Shown: positions 53,031 through 61,071 of the stretch, piece after piece
How positions within the stretch are numbered: position 1 is the first letter of the stretch
Layout of the letters: every line of letters begins with the position of its first letter
NCBI RefSeq assembly: GCF_039673065.1
Contig: NZ_JBDJKW010000015.1
Location: 22,931-86,930 of the forward strand
DNA length: 64,000 nucleotides
Origin: Allobosea sp039673065
GTDB taxonomy: Bacteria; Pseudomonadota; Alphaproteobacteria; Rhizobiales; Beijerinckiaceae
Direction: 5' to 3'
Made by a program: the position numbers and the translations under genes
The notes under the pieces: generated by a model
What the model was told of the DNA's origin: nothing
Databases searched by the model: none
What the model saw: the letters and a program-made list of their open reading frames with translations, nothing else

Positions 53031-55508
53031 ATGAAACGGGTCAGGCGGTTGGCACGGCGGATGGACGGAGTGGCGACCCGCCTCGTCCTGCCCGGACTGG
53101 CCGGGACGGCCCCGCTCCCGGCGCTGGCCCAGGCCGAGACCCTGATGCCGATGCGCGGCGACATGCTCGGCGTCGGCGGCGTCTCGCTGATGTTCGTCGG
53201 CCTCGTCGTCTTCGCCGCCACCACCTCGATCCTCTATGTCCGCGAGCGCGCCCGCTGGCAGCGCCGCGAGGGCGAGCTCGCCGCCGGGCTCGAAGCCGCG
53301 CGCGGCCATCAGGAGCGCGTCGAGGCGCTGCTCGCCGCCGACCGCCAGGTCGTGATCAGCTGGAACGGCCCGAAGGCCGATGCGATGATCGAGGGCGACA
53401 GCGGCTTCCTCGGCCAGCACGGCGCCGGGCTGGCGCTGGCCTACGGCTCCTGGGCCGCGCCCGCCGAGGCCAAGCGGCTGGAACTCGCCACCGAGGCGCT
53501 GAAGGAGCGCGGCGAGGCCTTCGCTTTCACCTTCCGCACCCGCACCGGCAACTTCGTCGATGCAGAGGGCCGCCCCGTCGCCGGGCGCGCCGTGATCCGC
53601 CTGCGCGAGGTCGGCGGCGAGCGCGCCCGCACGCTGATGCTCGAGACCGAGCTGTCGCGGCTGACCGCCGACCATGCCGGGCTCTCGGCCCTGCTCTCGG
53701 CGCTGCCGCAGCCGGTCTGGACGCGCGACCGCGACGGCAAGCTGAGCTGGGTCAATGCCGCCTATGCCCGCGCCGTCGAGGCCGGCGACGACCGCGCGGT
53801 GGTCGAGGGCGGGCTGGAGCTGTTCGACCGGGCCGAGCGCGAACGCGCCGCCCGCGCCCGGGCCGAGGGGCGCGTCTTCGCAACCCGCGCCCCGGCGGTG
53901 ATCGCCGGCCAGCGCCGCATCGTCGACATCATCGAGACCCCGACGCCGGCCGGCCATGCCGGCATCGCCACCGACATGAGCGAGCTGGAGGCGGTGCGCG
54001 CCGATCTCCAGCGCCAGATGGACGCCCATGCCGGCACGCTCGACCGGCTCAAGACGGCGGTGGCGGTCTTCGACGCCTCGCAGCGTCTGGTCTACCACAA
54101 CAGCGGCTACGAGACGCTCTGGCAGCTCGACCCGGCTTTCCTGGAGAGCCGGCCGACCGATGGCGAGATCCTCGACCGGCTGCGCACCGAGCGCCGCCTG
54201 CCCGAGCTCGGCGACTATCGCAGCTGGAAGGCCGAGGTCCACGCGGTCTACACCGCGCCGCGCGCCAGCGAGGACTGGTGGTACCTGCCCGACGGCCGCA
54301 CCGTGCACGTCGTCGCCAGCCCGCATCCGCAGGGCGGCGTCACCTATCTCTTCGACGACGAGACCGAGCGCTTCACCCTGGAATCGCGCTTCAACGCCCT
54401 GTCGCGTACCCAGCGCGAGACGCTGGATTCGCTGCGCGAGGGCGTGGCGGTGTTCGGCTCGGACGGGCGGCTCAAGCTCTCCAACCCGGCGCTCTGCCAG
54501 CTCTGGAAGCTGGCGCCGGAGCGGGTCTCCGCCGCCCCGCATATCGACGAGCTGGTGGGGCTGTGCCGGCCGCTCTTCCCCGAGGACGGCGTCTGGACCG
54601 AGATCCGCAGCGCGGTGGCCGGGGTGCGCGACGCGCGCGAAGACTATCGCTGCCATATGGAGCGGCGCGACGGCACGGTGCTCGACTGCACCGCAACGCC
54701 GCTGCCGGACGGGGCGACGCTGATCACCTTCGCCGACGTCACCGCCGGCGTGAACGTCGAGCGCGCCCTGACCGAGCGCAACGAGGCGCTGGAGAAGGCG
54801 TCGCGCCTGCGCGAGGAGTTCGTGCATCACGTCTCCTACGAGCTGCGCTCGCCGCTGACCAACATCATCGGCTTCGCCCAGCTGCTCGGCGAGGAGACGA
54901 TCGGCGCGCTCAACGAGAAGCAGCGCGACTATGCCGGCCACATCGTGCGCTCCTCCGGCGCGCTGCTGGCGATCATCAACGACATTCTCGACCTCGCCTC
55001 GATCGACAATGGCGCGCTGGCGCTCGACCTCGGCGAGGTCGACGTCGCCGCGACCATCGACCAGGCGGTCGCCGGCCTGCAGGACCGCCTCGCCGACAGC
55101 AAGCTGCGCCTCGCCGTCGAGATCGCGCCGCAGACCGGGCCCTTGCGCGCCGACGGCAAGCGGCTGCGCCAGGTGCTGTTCAACCTGATCTCCAACGCCA
55201 TCGGCTTCTCGCAGCCGGGCCAGACCGTCACCGTCGCGGCGCGGCGCGTCGGCGGCGAGATCCGCATCACCGTCGCCGACGAGGGGCGCGGCATCCCGGC
55301 CGAGGTGCTGGAGAAGGTGTTCGACCGGTTCGAGAGCCATTCGCTCGGCTCGCGCCATCGCGGCGTCGGGCTCGGCCTGTCGATCGTGCGCTCCATCGTC
55401 GAGCTGCATGGCGGGCGCGTCGAGATCGAGTCGGCGCCGGGTACCGGCACGCGCGTCACCGCCGTCTTCCCGCCGGAAGGCCTGCCGATCTCGGACGCCG
55501 CAGAATGA
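53031..55508 (+). CDS. divL: DivL, atypical cell-cycle tyrosine kinase-like sensor
   Basis: An 825-residue PAS-histidine-kinase-like protein. Transmembrane segment at about 47-68 (GVGGVSLMFVGLVVFAATTSI); PAS regions from about 220 (GLSALLSALPQPVWTRDRDG), 345 and 470 (TLDSLREGVAVFGSDGRL). The DHp helix reads FVHHVSYELRSPLTNIIGF: tyrosine Y603 stands where the phospho-accepting histidine of ordinary kinases is, the defining feature of Caulobacter DivL. The HATPase retains NLISNAIGFSQ, DEGRGIPAEVLEKVFDRFES and HRGVGLGLSIVRSIVELHGG. DivL acts with CckA and DivK to control CtrA. It overlaps the tsaE-amgK gene by four bases, an arrangement known in other Rhizobiales. Confidence 0.93.
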   Translation: MKRVRRLARRMDGVATRLVLPGLAGTAPLPALAQAETLMPMRGDMLGVGGVSLMFVGLVVFAATTSILYVRERARWQRREGELAAGLEAARGHQERVEALLAADRQVVISWNGPKADAMIEGDSGFLGQHGAGLALAYGSWAAPAEAKRLELATEALKERGEAFAFTFRTRTGNFVDAEGRPVAGRAVIRLREVGGERARTLMLETELSRLTADHAGLSALLSALPQPVWTRDRDGKLSWVNAAYARAVEAGDDRAVVEGGLELFDRAERERAARARAEGRVFATRAPAVIAGQRRIVDIIETPTPAGHAGIATDMSELEAVRADLQRQMDAHAGTLDRLKTAVAVFDASQRLVYHNSGYETLWQLDPAFLESRPTDGEILDRLRTERRLPELGDYRSWKAEVHAVYTAPRASEDWWYLPDGRTVHVVASPHPQGGVTYLFDDETERFTLESRFNALSRTQRETLDSLREGVAVFGSDGRLKLSNPALCQLWKLAPERVSAAPHIDELVGLCRPLFPEDGVWTEIRSAVAGVRDAREDYRCHMERRDGTVLDCTATPLPDGATLITFADVTAGVNVERALTERNEALEKASRLREEFVHHVSYELRSPLTNIIGFAQLLGEETIGALNEKQRDYAGHIVRSSGALLAIINDILDLASIDNGALALDLGEVDVAATIDQAVAGLQDRLADSKLRLAVEIAPQTGPLRADGKRLRQVLFNLISNAIGFSQPGQTVTVAARRVGGEIRITVADEGRGIPAEVLEKVFDRFESHSLGSRHRGVGLGLSIVRSIVELHGGRVEIESAPGTGTRVTAVFPPEGLPISDAAE

Positions 55509-57139
55509 TGGACGACACCGCGCGGACCGGCAGCCACACGGTCCTGCTGCGCGACGAGGCGGCGACGCTCCGCCTGGCGCGCGACATCGCCGACATCCTC
55601 AAGGCCGGCGACGTGGTCGCGCTCTCGGGCCATCTCGGCGCCGGCAAGTCGCTGCTCGCCCGCGCCATGCTGCGCCGGCTGGCGCAGGACCCGGCGCTGG
55701 AGGCCCCGAGCCCGACCTTCACCCTGGTGCAGAGCTATGACAGCCCCCGCGGCCCGCTGATCCACGCCGATCTCTACCGGGTGCACAGCCCCGACGAGCT
55801 CGACGATCTCGGCCTGATCGAGGATCTGGAGCGCGCCATCACCCTGGTCGAATGGCCGGACAAGGCCGGCACGCGCCTGCCGGCCGGGCGCCGGCTCGAC
55901 ATCGTGCTGGAGGTCGATCCGGAAAATCCGGAGCAGGGCCGCATCGCCACGCTCTCCGGCGGGGTGCTCTGGCGCGCGCGCCTGGCGCTCGCCATCGGCG
56001 CGCGCCGCCTGATCGAGAAGGCCGGCTGGAACGACGCCGAGCGCAGCTTCATGCTCGGCGACGCCTCGAGCCGCGCCTATGAGCGGCTGCGGCGCGAGAG
56101 CGGCGAGACCGCGATCCTGATGATCTCGCCGCCGCGCCCGGACGGGCCGGCGATCCGCCAGGGCAAGCCCTACAGCGCCATCGCCCATCTGGCGGAATCG
56201 GTCGACGCCTTCGTCGCCATGGACAAGGGCCTGCGCTCGCTCGGCTTCTCGGCACCGGAGATCATCGCCGCCGACCTCGCGACCGGGCTGCTGCTCACCG
56301 AGGATCTCGGCCCCGGCCTGGTCACCGACGAGAGCGGGCCGATCCCCGAGCGCTACGAGGCGGCGGCGCACCTGCTCGCCGAGCTGCACCGCCACACCCT
56401 GCCGAGCATCCTGCCGGTGGCCGAGGGGCGCGACCATCCGCTCGCCGATTACGATCGCGAGGCGCTGACCATCGAGACCGAGCTGGTGCTCGACTGGTAT
56501 GCCCCGCACATCGCCGGGGTGACGCTGCCGGCGGTGACGCGCGCCGAGTTCGGCCGGATCTGGGACAAGCTCTTCGACGAGGTGCTGGCGGCGCCGGCGA
56601 CCTGGACGCTGCGCGACTATCATTCGCCCAACCTGATCTGGCTGCCGGAGCGCGAGGGCCATGCGCGGCTCGGGCTGATCGACTTCCAGGACGCGGTGCT
56701 CGGCCACCCGGCCTACGACCTCGTCTCGCTCGGCCAGGATGCGCGCATCGACGTGCCGGCGGCGCTCGAGCTCAGGCTGCTCGCCGCCTATGCCGGCGCG
56801 CGCCGCGGCGACGCGCCCGATTTCGACTTAGCCGGCTTCGCCCGTGCCTATGCGATCCTCGGCGCCCAGCGCAACACCAAGATCGCCGGCATCTTCGCCC
56901 GGCTCGACAAGCGCGACGGCAAGCCGGGCTATCTGCGCCACCTGCCGCGCATCGAGGCCTATCTGCGCCGCAATCTCGAGCATCCCGCGCTTGCCGAGCT
57001 GAAGGGCTGGTACGAGACGCATCTGCCGACGCTGTTCCGCCTGCCGGAGCCCACCGCCGCGATCACTGCGCCGGAGAGCGAAACCGGGGACGACGAGGCT
57101 GCGCCCGTATCCGCCGGAGAGGCGCCGAAGGCCGGCTGA
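55505..57139 (+). CDS. TsaE-AmgK fusion: tRNA t6A ATPase and N-acetylmuramate/N-acetylglucosamine kinase
   Basis: A 544-residue two-domain protein. Residues 1-160 are TsaE: Walker A SGHLGAGKSLLARAML (about 41-56), the family's SPTFTLVQSYDS, and LVEWPDKAG; it supports TsaBD in t6A37 tRNA modification. Residues about 165-520 are an aminoglycoside-phosphotransferase-like kinase: GDASSRAYERLRRE (ATP loop), the catalytic LRDYHSPNLIWLPE and the metal-binding LIDFQDAVLGHPAYDLVSL, matching AmgK, which phosphorylates MurNAc/GlcNAc at C1. The following gene is murU, AmgK's partner. A linker lies about 160-175. The fusion is common in Rhizobiales. Confidence 0.9.
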   Translation: MMDDTARTGSHTVLLRDEAATLRLARDIADILKAGDVVALSGHLGAGKSLLARAMLRRLAQDPALEAPSPTFTLVQSYDSPRGPLIHADLYRVHSPDELDDLGLIEDLERAITLVEWPDKAGTRLPAGRRLDIVLEVDPENPEQGRIATLSGGVLWRARLALAIGARRLIEKAGWNDAERSFMLGDASSRAYERLRRESGETAILMISPPRPDGPAIRQGKPYSAIAHLAESVDAFVAMDKGLRSLGFSAPEIIAADLATGLLLTEDLGPGLVTDESGPIPERYEAAAHLLAELHRHTLPSILPVAEGRDHPLADYDREALTIETELVLDWYAPHIAGVTLPAVTRAEFGRIWDKLFDEVLAAPATWTLRDYHSPNLIWLPEREGHARLGLIDFQDAVLGHPAYDLVSLGQDARIDVPAALELRLLAAYAGARRGDAPDFDLAGFARAYAILGAQRNTKIAGIFARLDKRDGKPGYLRHLPRIEAYLRRNLEHPALAELKGWYETHLPTLFRLPEPTAAITAPESETGDDEAAPVSAGEAPKAG

Positions 57140-57212
57140 GGCCGGCCGCCGCCCTTGAGCAAAGCCGCCCGCTATGCCTCATAGGCGGATGGCTTCGAGC
57201 AGGGGGATTCGC

Positions 57213-57950
57213 GTGGCGCAGCAGCGGGCAGACGGCATCACCCATGCCATGGTGCTGGCGGCCGGGCTCGGCACGCGCATGCGCCCGATCACCGACAGGC
57301 TGCCGAAGCCGCTGGTGGCGATCGCCGGGCGCAGCATGCTCGACCATGCGCTCGACCGGCTGGCGCAGGCCGGGGTGACGCAGGCCGTAGTCAACGTCCA
57401 TCATCTGGCGGAGCAGGTCGAGGCGCATCTCGCCGGGCGCAGCCGCCCCGCCATCACCATCTCCGACGAGCGGGCGCAGCTGCTCGAAACCGGCGGCGGG
57501 GTGAAGAAGGTCCTGCCCCTGCTGGGCGAGGCGCCGTTCCTGCACGTCAATTCGGATTCGCTCTGGAGCGAGCGCGGCACCGCCAACCTCGCGGCGATGA
57601 TCGCGGCCTGGGATCCGCAGCGCATGGACATGCTGCTGCTGCTGGCGCCGCGCGAGAGCAGCGTCGGCTTCGACGGCGCCGGCGATTTCACCCTGGCGCC
57701 GGACGGCCGGCTCGCCCGCCGCGGCCAGGCGGCGACGGCGCCCTTCGTCTATGCCGGCGTCGCCATCCTGAAGCCCGGCCTGTTCGCCGACACGCCGGAC
57801 GGGCCGTTCTCGCTCAACCTGCTGTTCGACCGGGCGATCGCCGCCGGCCGCCTCCATGGCCACCGGCTCGACGGCCTCTGGCTGCATGTCGGCACGCCGG
57901 AGGCGATCGCGCTGGCCGAAGCGGCCTATGCCGCCCATCAGGCGGGCTGA
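57213..57950 (+). CDS. murU: N-acetylmuramate alpha-1-phosphate uridylyltransferase MurU
   Basis: A 245-residue nucleotidyltransferase that turns MurNAc-1-phosphate into UDP-MurNAc, the step after AmgK in the fosfomycin-bypass recycling route. The nucleotide-binding signature MVLAAGLGTRMRPITDRLPKPLV lies near the N-terminus and the metal aspartate region appears as LHVNSDSLW. The start is uncertain: GTG at 57213 has AGGGGG six bases upstream, whereas ATGs at 57174 and 57189 would add 13 or 8 residues. It follows the tsaE-amgK gene closely, so these act as one unit. Confusable with other sugar nucleotidyltransferases, but context favours MurU. Confidence 0.85.
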   Translation: MAQQRADGITHAMVLAAGLGTRMRPITDRLPKPLVAIAGRSMLDHALDRLAQAGVTQAVVNVHHLAEQVEAHLAGRSRPAITISDERAQLLETGGGVKKVLPLLGEAPFLHVNSDSLWSERGTANLAAMIAAWDPQRMDMLLLLAPRESSVGFDGAGDFTLAPDGRLARRGQAATAPFVYAGVAILKPGLFADTPDGPFSLNLLFDRAIAAGRLHGHRLDGLWLHVGTPEAIALAEAAYAAHQAG

Positions 57951-57954
57951 GCCC

Positions 57955-60900
57955 TTGGCGGGCCTGAGCCTGTTCAGCATCCCCGCCGGCGCCTCCTTCC
58001 TCGGCGTGCTGGCGCGCGAGCTCTTGGCCGGCCGCTTCGGCAAGGCCTACGACCCCGCCGACCCGACGGCCCTGTCGCGCACCACGCTCTACCTGCCGAC
58101 CCAGCGCGCCGCCCGCGCCTTCGGGGCGATCCTGGCCGAGACGCTCGGAACACGCGCGCTGCTCCTGCCGCGCATCGTGCCGCTCGGCGATGTCGACGAG
58201 GCCGAGACCGCGCTGATCGCCGGGGCGGGCGAGGCGCTGGCCAAAGAGCGGCTGGCGCCGATCGATCCGCTGGCGCGCCGCTTCGTGCTGACAAGGCTGA
58301 TCGCCGCCTGGGGCCGCAGCGCCAATCGCCGCCATCTCCGGCTCGATCCGGCCGAGCCCGCTCTGGTGCCGGCGACGCTGGCCGAGGCCTGGGGGCTGGC
58401 CGGCGACCTCGCCCAATTGCTCGACCAGATGCAGACCGAGGACGTCTCGCCGGCAAGGCTCAAGGGGCTCGACGCCGCGCGCTTCGACGAGATCTGGCAG
58501 TTCAACGCCCGCTTCCTCGACATCGTCGCCGAGGGCTGGCCGGCGATCCTGGCCGAGCGCGGCGCCTGCGACCCGGCCGCCTTTCGCAACAGCATGCTCG
58601 CCGCCGAGCGCGAGCGCATCGCCGCTGGCGGCTTCCGCGGTCCGGTCATCGCCGCCGGCTCGACCGGCTCGGTGCCGGCGACCGCCCGGCTGCTCGGGGC
58701 GATCGCGCGGGCTCCGGGCGGCGCCGTGGTGCTGCCCGATCTCGACGAGACGTTGCCGGCCGCCGCCTGGGAAGCGATCGTCGCCGAGCCGGCCCCCTCG
58801 CATCCGCAGGCGGCGCTGCACCGGCTGCTCGACACGATGGGCGCGCGGCGCGACGAGGTCGTCACGCTCGGCGCACCCGAGCCGCCGGTGGCCGCCCGCC
58901 GCGCGCTGCTGCGCACCGCCATGCTGCCGGCCTCGGTCACCGATGGCTGGGGCGGCGGCGCCGCCGTCGCGCCGGACGCGCTCGACGGGCTCCGGGTCGC
59001 CGAGGCCGCCGACGAGCGCGAGGAGGCGCTGGTCGCGGCGCTGGCGCTGCGCGAGGCGCTGGAGGACCCGATGGCGCGCGCCGCGCTGATCACGCCCGAT
59101 CGCGGCCTGGCCGAGCGCGTCGCCGTCGAATTGCGGCGCTGGGGCATCAATGCCGACGATTCCGCCGGCCTGCCGCTGGGGCGCTGGCCGGCGGGCGCAC
59201 TGCTGCGGCTCTGCCTCGACGCGGTCGCCGCCGCGATGAGCCCGGCTGCGCTGACGGCCCTGCTCGCCCATCCGCAGTGCCGGCTCGGCCTCGACGCCGC
59301 CCGGGCCCAGCAGGGTGCCGCGACGCTGGAGATCGGCTGCTGGCGCGGCGAGGCGGTCGGCAAGGGCTTCGCCGGGCTGCGGCACGCCTTCGTGGCGCTG
59401 CCGGCGCTGATGGACCACCCGCATGCGCCGCGCCCGCGCCGGCGGCTGACGCCGGACGACATCGCCGCCGCCGGGGTCGTGCTCGACCGGCTGGAGGAGG
59501 CGCTTGCCCCCCTCGCCGCGGCGCTCGACGCCGTCCCCGCCTCGCCCGAGGCGATCGCCACCGCCGCGCGCGGCGCGATGGAGAGCCTGAGCCGCAACGC
59601 GGAGGGTGCGGTGCTGGCCTGGCGCGGCCCGGACGGCGAGGCGCTGGCAAGGCTCTTCGACGATCTCGCCGGCGCGCTCGCCGATGCGCCGCAGGACGGG
59701 CGCGGCCGCGACTGGATCGCGATCCTGACCGGGCTCGCCGACGAGACGGCGGTGACGCGGCGCGAGCCGGGCCATCCGCGCGTGAAGATCTGGGGCCTGC
59801 TGGAGGCGCGCCTGCTCGAGGCCGAGCATGTCGTGCTCGGCGGGTTGATCGAGGGTGCCTGGCCGCCGGCGACGCGCACAGATTCCTTCCTGAACCGGCC
59901 GATGCGCGCCGAACTCGGCCTGAGCTCGCCGGAGCGGCGCATCGGCCAGACGGCGCATGATTTCGTCGCCGCCGCGCTCAACCGCTCCGTGACGCTGACC
60001 CGCGCCCGCAAGGCCGGCGAGGCGGAGACCATTCCCTCGCGCTTCTGGCAGCGGCTCAAGGCGGTGGCGCCGGCGGCCGGCTGGGACGCGGCGCTGGCGC
60101 GCGGCGAGCGCCTGCGCGGGCTGGCGTCGCTGCTCGGGCGCAAGGCGGCGCTCGCGCCGGTGGCGCGGCCGCGCCCGGTGCCGCCGGCGGCGCTGCAGCC
60201 GCGGCGGCTCAGCGTCACCGAGGTCGAGACGCTCTACCGCGACCCTTACGCGCTCTATGCCCGCAAGATCCTCAAGCTCGACGCGCTGCCGGAGATGATC
60301 GAGGATCCCGGCGCCTCCGATCGCGGCATGCTGCTGCACGACATCGTCGAGCGCTTCACCCGCACCCATCGCGGCGAGATCCTCGCCGATGCCGACGCCG
60401 CGCTGGTGGCAATCGGGGCCGAATGCTTCCGCGCCTATGAGGCGACGCCCGAGGTCGCCGCCTTCTGGTGGCCGCGCTTCCTGCTGACCGCCCGCCATTA
60501 TCTCGACTGGGAGCGGCGGCGCCGGCCGGGGCTGGTGCGCATCGCGGTGGAGAGCCAGACCAGCGGCGTCTTCCTCCTGCCGGACGGCACCGAGATCACC
60601 CTGACCGGCCGGGCCGATCGCGTCGAGCTGACCCGCGAGGGCGGCCTGCGCATCATCGACTTCAAGACCGGCGCGCCGCCGAGCGACAAGCAGGTGGTGC
60701 TCGGCTTCGCGCCGCAGCTGACGCTGGAGGCGGAGCTGGCGCGCCGCAACGGCTTCGCCGTCGAGGGCGAGCCGCCGCTGGCGCCGGCCCCGGTCGAGGC
60801 GCTGCTCTATCTCAAGCTCAACCACGACCCGAAGAGCTGGGCCAAGGACCGGCCACTGAGCTTCAAGGACGAGGCGCTGGCCGATGTCACCGCCCGCCAC

Positions 60901-61071
60901 CTCAGCGAGCTGATGAACCATCTGGCGCGGCTTCGCGCCGGGGCGGAGCCCTGGCTGTCGCGGCGGGCGCCGGCCTATATCCGCTATGCCAGCCCCTATG
61001 ACGCGCTCGCCCGCGTCAAGGAATGGGCGGCGGCGGCCGAAGGCGAGGGCGAAGAGGGCGAGAGCCCATGA
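57955..61071 (+). CDS. addB: Double-strand break repair protein AddB
   Basis: A 1038-residue subunit of the AddAB helicase-nuclease. The N-terminal half (IPAGASFLGVLA then LYLPTQRAARAFGAIL) resembles the inactivated helicase domain of AddB; the alphaproteobacterial family is about 1000 residues long. The C-terminal RecB-like nuclease domain is seen as LTGRADRVELTREGGLRIIDFKTG, with the Asp and Lys of the PD-D/E-x-K motif. The start is the TTG at 57955, four bases after the murU stop; upstream in-frame ATGs overlap murU and give an Arg-rich, unconserved N-terminus. It overlaps addA by four bases. Confidence 0.92.
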   Translation: MAGLSLFSIPAGASFLGVLARELLAGRFGKAYDPADPTALSRTTLYLPTQRAARAFGAILAETLGTRALLLPRIVPLGDVDEAETALIAGAGEALAKERLAPIDPLARRFVLTRLIAAWGRSANRRHLRLDPAEPALVPATLAEAWGLAGDLAQLLDQMQTEDVSPARLKGLDAARFDEIWQFNARFLDIVAEGWPAILAERGACDPAAFRNSMLAAERERIAAGGFRGPVIAAGSTGSVPATARLLGAIARAPGGAVVLPDLDETLPAAAWEAIVAEPAPSHPQAALHRLLDTMGARRDEVVTLGAPEPPVAARRALLRTAMLPASVTDGWGGGAAVAPDALDGLRVAEAADEREEALVAALALREALEDPMARAALITPDRGLAERVAVELRRWGINADDSAGLPLGRWPAGALLRLCLDAVAAAMSPAALTALLAHPQCRLGLDAARAQQGAATLEIGCWRGEAVGKGFAGLRHAFVALPALMDHPHAPRPRRRLTPDDIAAAGVVLDRLEEALAPLAAALDAVPASPEAIATAARGAMESLSRNAEGAVLAWRGPDGEALARLFDDLAGALADAPQDGRGRDWIAILTGLADETAVTRREPGHPRVKIWGLLEARLLEAEHVVLGGLIEGAWPPATRTDSFLNRPMRAELGLSSPERRIGQTAHDFVAAALNRSVTLTRARKAGEAETIPSRFWQRLKAVAPAAGWDAALARGERLRGLASLLGRKAALAPVARPRPVPPAALQPRRLSVTEVETLYRDPYALYARKILKLDALPEMIEDPGASDRGMLLHDIVERFTRTHRGEILADADAALVAIGAECFRAYEATPEVAAFWWPRFLLTARHYLDWERRRRPGLVRIAVESQTSGVFLLPDGTEITLTGRADRVELTREGGLRIIDFKTGAPPSDKQVVLGFAPQLTLEAELARRNGFAVEGEPPLAPAPVEALLYLKLNHDPKSWAKDRPLSFKDEALADVTARHLSELMNHLARLRAGAEPWLSRRAPAYIRYASPYDALARVKEWAAAAEGEGEEGESP

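Noticed and set aside
57814..60921. A very long open frame on the minus strand opposite addB
   Set aside because: It is antisense to a gene with clear family motifs; its product is composed mainly of Arg, Ala, Gly and His with no recognisable domain. Long antisense frames are expected in DNA this GC-rich.
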